Assembly (NCBI RefSeq): GCF_003113895.1
Contig: NZ_BDUD01000001.1
Span: forward strand, 5,247,608 to 5,311,607
Source of the DNA: Nostoc commune NIES-4072
Lineage (GTDB): Bacteria; Cyanobacteriota; Cyanobacteriia; Cyanobacteriales; Nostocaceae
Reading direction: 5' to 3'
Length of the DNA stretch: 64,000 bases
The notes under the pieces were generated by a model. It did not search any database. It was not told the origin of the DNA and saw only the letters and a program-made list of their open reading frames with translations. The translations under genes and the position numbers were made by a program. This document shows positions 9,132-18,608 of this stretch, piece after piece (the stretch's first letter is position 1; every line of letters begins with the position of its first letter).

Positions 9132-9202
9132 AGTCTGAAGTGAAAACATTGCCTTCAGCCAGGTGTATACTACCTATTTTCAATCCATTAAAAATTGTGT
9201 AA

Positions 9203-10126
<924 letters not shown>

Positions 10127-10243
10127 CTCTACACAAAATTCAAAAAGCTTAATTTATAAGCTTTTCACTGATTTTGTCCGTTGCTTAATAGTAGGGAGAT
10201 GGTTAATCTATTTAGATTGTAACACTGTACTAGCAATAGTAGT

Positions 10244-10275
10244 ACAAAAGTCACAAGCGATTTTGTGACTTTTGT
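10244..10275. terminator. Perfect 13-bp hairpin downstream of hetR
   Basis: ACAAAAGTCACAA and its exact reverse complement are separated by six bases (GCGATT). It lies about 120 bp after the hetR stop. There is no long T-run, so terminator function is plausible but not certain. Confidence 0.5.
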
Positions 10276-10394
10276 GTTGTAAGTGTTGAGTTTGCATAAC
10301 TTGCAAGCAAAGGACAATTATACGCCGAAGTCCTGTTCGCCTAGTATATGCAATTTAAATGTGGAACATTACCCATCAATTTAAACGTGACAAA

Positions 10395-10430
10395 TTATTA
10401 GGGTGGATATTTTAATATCCACCCTAATAA
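10395..10430. terminator. Bidirectional terminator-like hairpin, 17-bp stem
   Basis: TTATTAGGGTGGATATT at 10395-10411 and its exact complement at 10414-10430 form a hairpin with a 2-nt loop. Its A/T-rich ends could serve both converging genes. Confidence 0.6.
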
Positions 10431-10467
10431 TTAACCTGTATTCTCAGTTAACTACAAAGGATTGTAA

Positions 10468-11184
10468 TTAATTCGTCGTGCTGGGTTGCGTTGGCACAAT
10501 CGGTTGTGTTGGAATAACCGGTTGTGTTGGAACACTTGGTTGCGTTGGAACACTTGGTTGCGTTGGAACACTCTGTTGCGTTGGAAATGGGGTAGTCTCT
10601 AAACTTGGACTTGAACCCGTAGGTATTATAGTTGACGGTGGAGAGGAAGATGAAGCACCGATAACACTATCATCAGCACTGATACAAGTATCTAACGCCT
10701 GTGTAGCGGGAAAGTCGATTTGACTACGCAAGCCAACTACACACTGCCCAAAACGTACGGGTAACAAACTACGTCCACAGTAATCTAGAGCTGCCAGATT
10801 AACTTCTTCCTTGGTACTTAAGCTGACACCAACTACACAGGTAGCTAACTCCTCAGGACGCCGGGCCCTCCCACAAGAAGAAAGGGCATCTGTCGCAGCA
10901 ATTTGGGTGTCCTTCTCAATTTTAACTACGCAAGCAGCCAAATCTTTTGGACGTAGTGCTGCTGCACAACCAAGTGAAGCCGCTTCTGCTGTTACACCCA
11001 CTTTTAGGAGGCGACCTGCACAGACAGTATAATCATTGTTGTAGGAAGCTGCGATCGCTGTATTTGGTAAGATCGCTGCCAAGCATCCAGCTATAGCCAC
11101 TGGTACTGTTAAAATCCTGGAGGTGGAACTGGCTTGTTTGTTCTTACCTCTATTAACCGCTTTATTGCTCATTGACGTTGCCAT
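10468..11184 (-). CDS. Secreted protein with Cys-containing repeats and Pro-Thr-Gln tail
   Basis: The ATG at 11184 (the longer frame starts with TTG at 11199) gives about 238 residues. A long charged N-region is followed by a hydrophobic segment ending TAIAAS, a probable signal peptide. Three to four repeats of about 38 residues follow, each with paired cysteines in the pattern ALDxCGR...LxxCVVG. The C-terminus is a low-complexity tail of SVPTQP hexapeptides (18-bp DNA repeats at about 10490-10580). I recognise it only as a cyanobacterial-type hypothetical. A disulphide-stabilised extracytoplasmic protein is the likely state; the function is unknown. Confidence 0.7.
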   Translation of the reverse strand: MATSMSNKAVNRGKNKQASSTSRILTVPVAIAGCLAAILPNTAIAASYNNDYTVCAGRLLKVGVTAEAASLGCAAALRPKDLAACVVKIEKDTQIAATDALSSCGRARRPEELATCVVGVSLSTKEEVNLAALDYCGRSLLPVRFGQCVVGLRSQIDFPATQALDTCISADDSVIGASSSSPPSTIIPTGSSPSLETTPFPTQQSVPTQPSVPTQPSVPTQPVIPTQPIVPTQPSTTN

Positions 11185-11199
11185 TCTCCAAACACCCAA

Positions 11200-11664
11200 A
11201 GTTATGCTAACTCAAATATCTTAAAAATCCTCTGTAATTAAAGAATTTCGGCGGTAGCAAGGTATAGACATAATTAATTATGCCGGAAATTGTGTTAATA
11301 TAACTGTTTGAAAGATAAGTAGGCAACGTAAAAAGTATTTCAAAGTAAGAATACTACGTAAATCAATCTGATGATTGAGTAGCCTACGAAACTAAATAAA
11401 CACAAAAAACTTATTGGCAGGAGTACGGCGTGACAGGCCGGAATTCAGGCTTGAAAGCCAGTATGTCGGTTCTGCCGACTTAAAGCAACTGGCATAATTG
11501 ATGCGTCTACATTGGTAGGATACGTCATACCAAGGTAAGCACCCTCAAAAAACCAGAAATCCTCTGATTAAAAATCAGAGATATGTCAACATAGTATGTC
11601 ATCATAGTATGTTTGGCTGAATATGTTTGGCTAAAGTTTAAACAGGATTAGATTAAGGAAACTC
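11200..11664. other. Intergenic region between divergent genes, including the rpsD leader
   Basis: This region must contain the promoters of the secreted-protein gene (minus) and of rpsD (plus). The only clear structure is the hairpin cluster at 11431-11493, listed separately. Confidence 0.5.
11431..11493 (+). ncRNA. Candidate structured leader RNA upstream of rpsD
   Basis: Three pairings fit in 63 nt. GGCTT/AAGCC forms a tight hairpin at 11448-11459. GTCGG/CCGAC forms a hairpin at 11465-11479. GCCAGT (11457-11462) pairs with ACTGGC (11488-11493) around the second hairpin. The first and third pairings share bases 11457-11459 and so exclude each other, as in a switch. S4 represses its own operon through a leader in some bacteria. 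Whether this is transcribed is not known. Confidence 0.35.
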
Positions 11665-12273
11665 ATGTCCCGATATAGAGGGCCACGCCTCAGAATTGTA
11701 CGCCGCTTGGGCGATTTACCAGGATTAACTCGTAAAAGCGCCAGACGGGCTTACCCGCCTGGTCAGCATGGTCAGAACCGCAAGAAGCGCTCTGAGTATG
11801 CTATCCGTCTAGAAGAAAAGCAAAAGCTCCGCTTCAACTACGGTTTGACTGAAAAGCAATTGCTGCGCTATGTGCGGAAAGCCAGACGTGTTACTGGTTC
11901 TACCGGACAAGTGCTGTTGCAATTGCTAGAAATGCGCTTGGATAATACCGTTTTCCGCTTGGGTATAGCCCCGACTATCCCAGCAGCTCGTCAACTGGTA
12001 AATCACGGACACGTAACTGTTAACGGTCGCGTGGTTAATATTGCCAGCTACCAATGCCGTCCTGGAGAAGAAATTGCCGTCAGAGATCGGGCACAATCGC
12101 GGAAGTTGGTGGAAGCTAACTTGCAATATCCCGGTTTGGCAAATCTCCCCAGTCATTTGGAGTTTGACAAAAATAAGTTGGTTGGTAAAGTCAACGGCGT
12201 TGTTGAACGGGAATGGGTGGCACTACAAGTTAACGAACTACTTGTGGTGGAATACTACTCACGACAAGCGTAA
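11665..12273 (+). CDS. rpsD: 30S ribosomal protein S4
   Basis: S4 binds the 5' domain of 16S rRNA and nucleates assembly of the small subunit. The 202-residue length is standard for cyanobacteria. The N-terminal [21 protein letters not shown] and the S4 RNA-binding domain ([32 protein letters not shown], about residues 90-125) are clear. ATG 11665 is preceded by AAGGAAACTC, a reasonable ribosome-binding site. The gene is isolated from other ribosomal genes, with its own terminator at 12319. Confidence 0.98.
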   Translation: MSRYRGPRLRIVRRLGDLPGLTRKSARRAYPPGQHGQNRKKRSEYAIRLEEKQKLRFNYGLTEKQLLRYVRKARRVTGSTGQVLLQLLEMRLDNTVFRLGIAPTIPAARQLVNHGHVTVNGRVVNIASYQCRPGEEIAVRDRAQSRKLVEANLQYPGLANLPSHLEFDKNKLVGKVNGVVEREWVALQVNELLVVEYYSRQA

Positions 12274-12318
12274 TAGTCATTGTCATTTGTCCTTAGTTAT
12301 TTGCAAAGGGCAAGTCCC

Positions 12319-12360
12319 AAGTGTGAGCAGAAGAAACGAAACCTCTGCTCACACTTTTTA
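12319..12360 (+). terminator. rpsD: Rho-independent terminator of rpsD
   Basis: A 13-bp perfect stem AAGTGTGAGCAGA / TCTGCTCACACTT with a 12-nt loop runs into a T-rich tract, 45 bp after the rpsD stop. Confidence 0.85.
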
Positions 12361-12386
12361 ATTTAGAATAATTAATATTAAATTTA

Positions 12387-12479
12387 TAGGACTTACGCAA
12401 AAATTGCTAAAAAGCTTAATTTCTCGAACCGCCAAGACGCCAAGAGCGCCGAGAATTCGTAGAGTGTGCGTAAGTCCTA
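12387..12479. mobile_element. 93-bp MITE with 13-bp terminal inverted repeats
   Basis: TAGGACTTACGCA at 12387-12399 is mirrored by TGCGTAAGTCCTA at 12467-12479. Both sides are flanked by ATTTA, a likely 5-bp target duplication in AT-rich DNA. The interior (CGCCAAGACGCCAAGAGCGCCG) is non-coding. Elements with these ends are, to my knowledge, widespread in Nostoc-type genomes. Confidence 0.75.
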
Positions 12480-12591
12480 ATTTATTTAAACAATACTTCT
12501 GGCAATATTGCCAGAAGTATCAATTGAATAATTTTTACTTCTTGTCCTGCAAATATCCAATTATTTTCGGTATTGAATTAAAACCACAATT

Positions 12592-13086
12592 TTATGGAGA
12601 ATTATCAGCTTCAGGAAGAACAATTGTAATTCCATATTCAGGAGCTGTTGCTAATATCCGGTCAATGACTTCTTGAGTTATGGGTAAGGGTGGAACTGAC
12701 GAATTTTCTACTTTAGTTCCGACTTGTGCAAAAAACTTTTCTATTCCACCTGGAGTAGCCCAAATCAGCATTTTGGCTGGTACAGAACCAATATTTTTAA
12801 AACTATGGAGTTGGCCTTTGGGAGAATGCAAGAATGTTCCCGGAGTTGCTACAACTGTTTGTTCATCAAGATAAAACTCAATCGAACCCTCTTGAATATA
12901 AAATGCTTCATCTTCTCTACTATGAATATGTGGTGGCGGGCCTAATTGGGGTGCAAGTACTACTTCAAACAGTGCATATTTGCCATCTGTTTGTTCGCTC
13001 GTAGCTTTAAAGGTGGCTACATCGCCTGCTACTGAATAACTATCACCTTCACCTGGTTGGGCTAATATTCCGTAATTAATTGTCAT
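12592..13086 (-). CDS. Cupin domain protein
   Basis: The protein is 164 residues from ATG 13086, which has AGGAG 11 bp upstream; a TTG two codons earlier is less likely. It is a single cupin barrel. Motif 1, GPPPHIHSREDEAFYIQEGSIEF, supplies the metal ligands His, His and Glu, and motif 2, PGTFLHSPKGQLHSFKNIG, supplies the last His. The family resembles quercetin-dioxygenase-like cupins and can be enzymatic or regulatory. A C-terminal helix (ITQEVIDRILATAPEYGI) follows. The substrate is unknown and there is no operon partner. Confidence 0.85.
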   Translation of the reverse strand: MTINYGILAQPGEGDSYSVAGDVATFKATSEQTDGKYALFEVVLAPQLGPPPHIHSREDEAFYIQEGSIEFYLDEQTVVATPGTFLHSPKGQLHSFKNIGSVPAKMLIWATPGGIEKFFAQVGTKVENSSVPPLPITQEVIDRILATAPEYGITIVLPEADNSP

Positions 13087-13244
13087 TTTCAATCATCTCC
13101 TGAGTTTTATGACAAACAGATTGCACCGCTTGCACAAATCAGCAAAACACAGCCTAGCTATGATTAAAAAGTCCAGAAATTAAGCTCCAATAAGCTTCCT
13201 ACGATTGTTGATACGCAAAGGAAGTAGGACACTTACCTTTAATG

Positions 13245-13478
13245 CTAAAAATGATTCAATTTAAAGCGTTCGCTCAAATTATTTATTATTTTTAATCTTT
13301 GCTGACTCAATGGCACTACAATATCTTGGGATAATGGATCGATAACACTATCAGTAGGCAGAGATTTAATAAAAGCTATTACCTCTTTTGTCCAAAGTCC
13401 AATTCTAACCGACGTTCCTAGAACTTTGAAGCTCAATTGCTTTGTGGAGCAAATAATTAATGACTTGGAAAACGACAT
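13245..13478 (-). CDS. Possible small hypothetical protein
   Basis: A 77-residue frame overlaps the start of the facing small membrane-protein gene by 19 bp. The second half (KEVIAFIKSLPTDSVIDPLSQ) looks protein-like, but no family is recognised. The overlap and lack of a clear ribosome-binding site make it doubtful, or a remnant. Confidence 0.25.
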   Translation of the reverse strand: MSFSKSLIICSTKQLSFKVLGTSVRIGLWTKEVIAFIKSLPTDSVIDPLSQDIVVPLSQQRLKIINNLSERFKLNHF

Positions 13479-13678
13479 TCCTGTTTATGGTACTGGCAAC
13501 TCTAGTAGTAATACTTGTGGGTTGGCTAACCTCAATTGGAATATTACCAATTAGTCAAATGATTAACTATAGCGATGTTGGACTGAGATTTATTCGAGTC
13601 TGGATATTATTAGCGATCGCTATTGGGCTTATTGTTCCTACAATTACGTTTATTATAGGATTACTATTTGATTTTTGA
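13460..13678 (+). CDS. Small two-helix membrane protein
   Basis: The protein is 72 residues with two clear hydrophobic segments (FLFMVLATLVVILVGWLTSI and WILLAIAIGLIVPTITFIIG). No family is recognised. It ends 16 bp before the MITE at 13694, and another membrane-protein frame follows the MITE, so the pair may be pieces of a small locus disrupted by insertion. Confidence 0.45.
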   Translation: MTWKTTFLFMVLATLVVILVGWLTSIGILPISQMINYSDVGLRFIRVWILLAIAIGLIVPTITFIIGLLFDF

Positions 13679-13693
13679 ACGAAATTAAGTATT

Positions 13694-13773
13694 GTAGAGT
13701 GTGTTAGAACGGAGTTCGTAACACACTATGAACACGAGTTTGATGCCGTACTCTCTGTGCTAACACATCCTAC
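13694..13773. mobile_element. 80-bp MITE with imperfect inverted ends (GTAG..TGTGTTAG type)
   Basis: The left end GTAGAGTGTGTTAGAACGGAG and the complement of the right end, GTAGGATGTGTTAGCACAGAG, match at most positions over about 21 bp. An inner hairpin, GTGTGTT/AACACAC, is also present. Possible flanking duplication GTATT/GTATA is imperfect. Ends of this kind recur in filamentous cyanobacterial genomes. Confidence 0.65.
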
Positions 13774-14112
13774 GTATATTTTCTCCAAATCAAACCGGAT
13801 TCCTATATTTGGTTTAAGTATCCTGAAATTCGCAAAATCTTTGGCTTATACTTGCTAGTTCTTATTATCCAAATTGTCACTGAAAAAATAGTCAGTAAAG
13901 TTTGGTTCCCAAGCTTAGTGGTAATTATTGGTACACTTTACACTGCATTTCGAGTTTGGCAACTTTGGCACGAGCAGCAATCCATCAAAAGTACTGATTT
14001 CATCGAGCAAGGCAACTTTAGAATAATTAGTAGTGTCTTGTGGCTGCTGCTTTTGTTTTGGTCAAGTAATTTAATCATGCTACTGACTCTATCCTGGCCA
14101 AGTATTTTGTAG
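13774..14112 (+). pseudogene. 5'-truncated membrane protein gene next to a MITE
   Basis: The frame ending at 14112 stays open back through 13774 and into the MITE without any ATG. Residues QIKPDSYIWFKYPEIRKIFG precede the first hydrophobic segment and look like genuine protein, so the true N-terminus appears to be missing. Two to three hydrophobic segments follow (LLVLIIQIV, PSLVVIIGTLYTAF, LWLLLLFWSSNLIMLL). A TTG at 13852 could still start an 86-residue product. The family is not recognised. Confidence 0.45.
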
Positions 14113-14213
14113 TTTTGCAGCAAATTAGAGATTTTTAGCCTTTGATTCAGTATGACCAATGACCAAAAAGAAAAAGGTAAAAGCCCCGAAATTTATTTAT
14201 GGGCTTGGTAAAT

Positions 14214-14241
14214 TTTTGACTTTTGACTTTTGACTTTTGAC
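14214..14241. repeat. Heptanucleotide tandem repeat (TTTTGAC)4
   Basis: Four perfect copies of TTTTGAC lie just beyond the 3' end of moaA. Two copies of the same heptamer occur at about 49438-49451. Confidence 0.85.
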
Positions 14242-14261
14242 TTTGGAGCGAAGCGACGCGA

Positions 14262-15248
14262 CTATCCGCCAATTTGCGACATCGTGCGGGTGTATATACC
14301 CTGATTACCAGAATCGCGCCCTTTAAAGTTAATTTCTGGCTTGATTGCTAGTAAACTACTCACCTGCTCTTGTAATTGAGCAGTGCTAGTGCCAGAACGC
14401 AGAGCAGTTTTTAAATCTATTTGACCAGTTTCATTTAATAAACAAGGACGTAGCCAGCCATCAGCACTAAGGCGCATCCGGTTACAACGATCGCAAAAAC
14501 ATTCCGACATTTGACTAATAAATCCCAGTGTCCCCTTCGCACCGGGAATTTGAAAAACATCAGCAGGGCCAGCACCACGAACTTGAGCTTCTGTCAAGCC
14601 CCAGCGATCGCGGATAGATTCTCGTAACTCGGCTGAAGATACCCAACCGCGATCGCCAAACAAATGCACATTACCAATGGGCATAAATTCAATAAATCGA
14701 ACATGCCACTGTTTGTCAATTGTCAGGGCGGCTAAATCGAGAACTTCGTGGTCATTAACACCAGGAATCACCACGACATTCAGCTTCAGGGGATCGAATC
14801 CGACCTCATGGGCGGCTTGAATCCCATGCCAAACTTGTTGCCAACGAGAACGCCCCTGATTACCGATAATTTGATCAAAAATGTCGGGATCAAGAGAATC
14901 CAGACTAATATTAATTCGTCGCAGCCCTGCATTGTAGAGGTTTTGTGCCATCGGAGCCAGCAAAAAACCGTTGGTGGTCATTGAAATATCTTGAGTTTGG
15001 GGGAGACTTGCGATCGCGCTTACTAAATCTACCACGCGCGGACGCAACAAGGGTTCACCCCCAGTCAACCGAAACTGCTTAAAGCCTACTGGAATAAATA
15101 CCTCTTTAATTAAGGTGAGTAGTTCTTCATCAGTCAACATCTGTTGCTTGAGAATATAATCCAGTTCTACTCCCTCTGGCATACAGTATTGACAACGAAA
15201 ATTGCAGCGATCGATTAAGCTTATGCGGAGGTAGTCTACCTGATTCAT
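14262..15248 (-). CDS. moaA: GTP 3',8-cyclase MoaA
   Basis: MoaA is a radical-SAM enzyme that makes 3',8-cyclo-GTP, the first intermediate of molybdenum cofactor synthesis. The 328 residues start with [22 protein letters not shown], holding the SAM-cluster cysteines 15, 19 and 22. The second cluster is seen in [20 protein letters not shown], and the protein ends with the essential Gly-Gly tail (SQIGG). The length is normal. No other moa gene is adjacent. Molybdenum cofactor is needed for nitrate reductase, so expression in nitrate-grown cells is expected, but no regulatory site was seen. Confidence 0.97.
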   Translation of the reverse strand: MNQVDYLRISLIDRCNFRCQYCMPEGVELDYILKQQMLTDEELLTLIKEVFIPVGFKQFRLTGGEPLLRPRVVDLVSAIASLPQTQDISMTTNGFLLAPMAQNLYNAGLRRINISLDSLDPDIFDQIIGNQGRSRWQQVWHGIQAAHEVGFDPLKLNVVVIPGVNDHEVLDLAALTIDKQWHVRFIEFMPIGNVHLFGDRGWVSSAELRESIRDRWGLTEAQVRGAGPADVFQIPGAKGTLGFISQMSECFCDRCNRMRLSADGWLRPCLLNETGQIDLKTALRSGTSTAQLQEQVSSLLAIKPEINFKGRDSGNQGIYTRTMSQIGG

Positions 15249-15414
15249 CGTTTTATTTTTATTGTCTCTAATTAATTAAAGACTTTACAAAGTTGGTTTA
15301 CGGCTTCCTACTATATTTTTTGGTTGTAACTCAAGATACCATGCTCCCCCTTAAGTGAGAGTCCACAGATTGTGGCATAATAAGCCGATCGCATCCACTA
15401 GTTAGTCATCAATC

Positions 15415-16446
15415 GTGCAAGACACCGACTCCATAAACGACCTTGCTGCTGCTTTACTACAGCCAGCAGATATTAGCTTTGAACTGCCCGATCCAGAAGA
15501 TGAACAGATTCTAGAGTCAGATTTTCAACAGCAGCTAGAAGTAGCGTGGCAAGTATGCGATCGCTTTGATTTGCAAACTGAAATTTGGCGGGGGCGAATT
15601 TTACGCGCTATCCGCGACAGAGAGAAAGTTGGTGGTGACGGACGCGGTACTGGCTTTCTGCGATGGTTAAAAGAGCGGGAAATCAGCAAAAGTCAAGCAT
15701 ACTCCTGGATTCAACTGGCCAATAGTGCCGATACTCTCATCGAAGACGGTAAACTTGATCCCGGAACTGTGAACAACTTCAGCAAACGGGCATTTGTTGA
15801 AACCTCCAAAGCAGTGCCAGAAGTGCAACAGATGGTGAGTGAAGCCGCCCAAAAAGGCGATCGCATCACTAGGCGAGAAGTGCGTCAACTCAGCGATGAA
15901 TGGACTGCCATGTCCTCAGATTTATTACCCGAAGCAGTCAAAGAAAAAGCAGCAGATAACACCCTTCCTCCACGCTACATCGCCCCACTGGTGAAGGAAA
16001 TGGAAAAACTGCCAGAATCGCACCAAAAGTTTATCCAAAAGGAAATTGCTGCTAATCCTGATGTGGATACCCTGAAACAGGTAACTAACGAAGCGCGTAA
16101 TTTGGCCAAATATCTCAAAGGGGCGGCTCAAGTCCAGGCGCTGACAAAGGAAGATGTTGATATTGAAACAGCCTTAGAAGAAGCGCAAAGAGTCGGCTGT
16201 TTGAGCATTGCTGCTGATTTGGTGAATCAAGCATCGCAAATTGAACAAACGATCGCCAAATTGTACATGACTTGGAAACGAATCAGTAATTTAGCAGATC
16301 GATTATATGTAGATACTGGTGCAAGTACACCCAACTTGCGATCGCTCCTCACTTGCTTGGAACCTCTGGGTGGTGAAATTATGGAATTGCAACTTAGTGG
16401 TGCGACTGAACACACTATACGTCTGCAAATTCAGGAGACGAGTTAA
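15415..16446 (+). CDS. Conserved cyanobacterial hypothetical with DUF3102-like/HTH region
   Basis: The protein is 343 residues, starting from GTG at 15415. The N-terminal 35 residues are acidic. Residues about 38-135 (WRGRILRAIRDREKVGG, then FLRWLKEREISKSQAYSWIQLA) resemble the DUF3102/ParB-type helical DNA-binding modules in which a replicon protein reads DNA through a helix-turn-helix. The remainder is helical and charged, including a VPEVQQMVSEAAQKGDRITRREVRQLSDEW segment like those of ParB-related proteins. The C-terminus is a small beta-rich tail. A nucleic-acid-binding or regulatory role is inferred; no partner gene is adjacent. Confidence 0.65.
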   Translation: MQDTDSINDLAAALLQPADISFELPDPEDEQILESDFQQQLEVAWQVCDRFDLQTEIWRGRILRAIRDREKVGGDGRGTGFLRWLKEREISKSQAYSWIQLANSADTLIEDGKLDPGTVNNFSKRAFVETSKAVPEVQQMVSEAAQKGDRITRREVRQLSDEWTAMSSDLLPEAVKEKAADNTLPPRYIAPLVKEMEKLPESHQKFIQKEIAANPDVDTLKQVTNEARNLAKYLKGAAQVQALTKEDVDIETALEEAQRVGCLSIAADLVNQASQIEQTIAKLYMTWKRISNLADRLYVDTGASTPNLRSLLTCLEPLGGEIMELQLSGATEHTIRLQIQETS

Positions 16447-16494
16447 AGCAATTCGCAATTCGCAATTACGTTTTGTGACGGGGATTTAGACCCT

Positions 16495-16755
16495 GCTATT
16501 TCGGCGTACGCATTTGCTATTTCGGCGTACGCATTTGCTATTTCGGCGTACGCATTTGCTATTTCGGCGTACGCATTTGTTATTTCGGCGTACGCATTTG
16601 CTATTTCGGCGTACGCATTTGCTATTTCGGCGTACGCATTTGCTATTTCGGCGTACGCATTTGTTATTTCGGCGTACGCATTTGCTATTTCGGCGTACGC
16701 ATTTGTTATTTCGGCGTACACATTTGCTATTTCGGCGTACGCATTTGCTATTTCG
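16495..16755. repeat. 21-bp tandem repeat, 12.4 copies
   Basis: The unit GCTATTTCGGCGTACGCATTT is repeated twelve times with only C/T changes at position 2 and one A in copy 11, then breaks off in a partial copy. Because 21 is divisible by 3 all frames stay open, giving spurious AYAEIAN- or RRNSKCV-repeat frames. There are no spacers, so it is not CRISPR. It ends about 40 bp before the IS200/IS605 element. Confidence 0.95.
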
Positions 16756-16804
16756 ACAATGCCTACGGCTGGCTATGCCTACGCATTTGCTGATTGTACG
16801 TGAA

Positions 16805-18022
16805 CTACCCACACTTCTGCTGACGCAGTAAGTGTGGGCTTCCGGTTTCATTGACAACAGCCTTTCCACCTTGCGGCTTATTGGTCTTACGTCGTCTCGA
16901 CTCGGCAAGAACGGGGTTCCCTCCGCCCATAGATAATATCCGTATGCCTTCTGCTCTGATATTCTTACTTGCGTTTGTATCCCTATCATGATGATTTTTA
17001 CAAGCAGGACAATGCCACTCTCTGATATCTAGAGGTAATTCATCAACGATGTGTCCACAACAAGAACAGGTTTTTGAGCTAGGGAAAAATCTACCAATCT
17101 CTACAAGTTGACCATCCTTCGCTTTCAACTTGTAATCAATGAAATTAACAAACATTCCCCATCCAACATCGGATATTGATTTAGATAGCTTGCGATTCCG
17201 TACCATTCCCTTAACGTTGAGGTTTTCCACAACGATAATTTGGCTTTCATTAACCAGTTTTCTGCTTAATTTATGCAGAAAATCTTGGCGGGAATTTGAC
17301 ACTCTCTCATGAACCTTAGCTACAAGTTTTCTGAATTTGTTCCTTGATTTACTCCCCTTGACTTTACGTGCAAGTTTTTTCTGCTTTCTTGCTAGATTCC
17401 TTTCATGTCGCAACAGAAGCTTAGGATTAGAATACTTTGTAACTTGTTCACCGTCATGGATAATCGCAAAATCTTTAATCCCCAGGTCAATACCTATGGT
17501 TTTGTCACCTGAAGTCTGAATATTTTCTCCATCATTTTCAACAAGGATGGATGCGTAATACTTGTCTGTAGGAGTCTTGCTGATAGTGACAGTTTTGATT
17601 TTACCCTCAATGACTCTGTGAAAAACAGCTTTAACTTCGCCAATTTTCGGTATATTCAAGCAATTCTCAACAATAGTCACATTCTGGGGATATTGGATAG
17701 ATTGCCTGTGATTCTTAGACTTAAATCTAGGAAATTTGGCTCTACCCTCAAAGAAGTTAGCATAAGCTTTGTTTAAGTTGATAGCTACACACTGCAACAC
17801 AGCAGAATAGCAATCAGATTTTAACCAGGGATACTCAACCTTTAATTGTGGGAGCAGTCCTTTGTAGTTCTTAATCGGTAAAGCTTTTCCGGTGTTTTCG
17901 TAGTGCTGAATACAAGTATTTAAGGCGTAATTCCAGTACCATCTGGCGCAACCAAAGGACTTAGACAAAGCTACTTGCTGTTCATCCGATGGATATAACC
18001 TCACCTTAATAGCAGTCAGCAC
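16805..18022 (-). CDS. tnpB: TnpB, RNA-guided endonuclease of IS200/IS605
   Basis: TnpB is the RuvC-type nuclease, ancestor of Cas12, that cuts the empty donor site using an RNA copied from the element end. The 405 residues include the helix-turn-helix start (MLTAIKVRLYPSDEQQ), the RuvC acidic residues Asp179 (GIDLGIKDFA), Glu266 (VVENLNVKGM) and Asp348 (DRDTNASKN), and a zinc finger with Cys319, Cys322, Cys338 and Cys341. The whole catalytic set is present, so it should be active. The end of the gene overlaps the terminal hairpin. Confidence 0.95.
   Translation of the reverse strand: MLTAIKVRLYPSDEQQVALSKSFGCARWYWNYALNTCIQHYENTGKALPIKNYKGLLPQLKVEYPWLKSDCYSAVLQCVAINLNKAYANFFEGRAKFPRFKSKNHRQSIQYPQNVTIVENCLNIPKIGEVKAVFHRVIEGKIKTVTISKTPTDKYYASILVENDGENIQTSGDKTIGIDLGIKDFAIIHDGEQVTKYSNPKLLLRHERNLARKQKKLARKVKGSKSRNKFRKLVAKVHERVSNSRQDFLHKLSRKLVNESQIIVVENLNVKGMVRNRKLSKSISDVGWGMFVNFIDYKLKAKDGQLVEIGRFFPSSKTCSCCGHIVDELPLDIREWHCPACKNHHDRDTNASKNIRAEGIRILSMGGGNPVLAESRRRKTNKPQGGKAVVNETGSPHLLRQQKCG
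16808..16838 (-). ncRNA. Right-end hairpin, probable part of the TnpB guide RNA
   Basis: CCCACACTT / AAGTGTGGG (9 bp) encloses CTGC/GCAG around TGAC. The hairpin overlaps the last codons of tnpB at the element end, where the omega RNA scaffold normally lies. By the family model the guide would be read from the flanking DNA below about 16797, i.e. towards the 21-bp repeat. Transcription is not shown. Confidence 0.45.
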
Positions 18023-18094
18023 TTAACATCACTTCCTTTAAATCAATGTAGCTTTTTTGGGATACAGTGATTATATCAGAACTGGTGTGAAACT

Positions 18095-18580
18095 GTGAAA
18101 AATGATTTTGTTTCAAAAGGAAGGTCGATCAGTGACCTTAAAGCTCATTTAGTGTTGACAACAAAATATCGTCGCAAAGCTATCACAGGAGAGATGCTAG
18201 CGCGATTGCACACCGTACTTGAAGACTTGTTGGTTAAATGGGATTGCAAGCTTGTAGAGTTTAGCGGCGAGTCAGACCATGTGCATTTATTGTTTCAATA
18301 TCACCCCGATCTACAATTAAGTACTTTGGTCGGAAATATTAAATCAACAACTTCCCGTAGACTGAGGCAAGAGTTTTCAACCCACCTGAGTCGCTTTTAT
18401 ACCAAAGATGTTTTTTGGAATGGTTCGTATTTTATTGCTAGTTGCGGAGGAGTGACTATCTCAACTTTGAAGCAGTATATCGAAGCGCAAGAAAAACCTG
18501 AAATTGGTGATTCCGACGCGGGAGTACCCGCTAACGCTTCGCTATCATCGACCCCCTGCCCTGTCAATCCTGCGGATTGA
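18095..18580 (+). CDS. tnpA: TnpA, Y1-HUH transposase of IS200/IS605
   Basis: TnpA is the single-strand transposase. The 161-residue protein carries the HUH motif as His62-Val-His64 (SDHVHLLF) and the nucleophile Tyr128 (STLKQYIEAQ). The core FWNGSYFIASCGGVT is typical of the family. Its last 25 residues (GVPANASLSSTPCPVNPAD) are not conserved and come from a repeat-like sequence, so the C-terminus may have been extended by read-through into element-end DNA. Confidence 0.95.
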   Translation: MKNDFVSKGRSISDLKAHLVLTTKYRRKAITGEMLARLHTVLEDLLVKWDCKLVEFSGESDHVHLLFQYHPDLQLSTLVGNIKSTTSRRLRQEFSTHLSRFYTKDVFWNGSYFIASCGGVTISTLKQYIEAQEKPEIGDSDAGVPANASLSSTPCPVNPAD

Positions 18581-18608
18581 ATTGGTTGCAGGTCAATTCG
18601 TCATCACC

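Larger units (their letters stand above)
10127..10467. other. Intergenic region after hetR with two strong inverted repeats
   Basis: This 341-bp gap lies between the convergent hetR and the secreted Cys-repeat gene. Apart from the hairpins at 10244-10275 and 10395-10430, listed separately, nothing gene-like is seen. Confidence 0.5.

Noticed and set aside
12404..12676. 90-residue plus frame over the MITE
   Set aside because: It begins inside the MITE and ends in antisense to the cupin gene.
16495..16755. CRISPR array
   Set aside because: The repeats are directly contiguous with no spacers, and no cas gene is present.
16443..16989. Repeat proteins AYAEIAN or RRNSKCV
   Set aside because: They are artefacts of a 21-bp repeat that is open in every frame.
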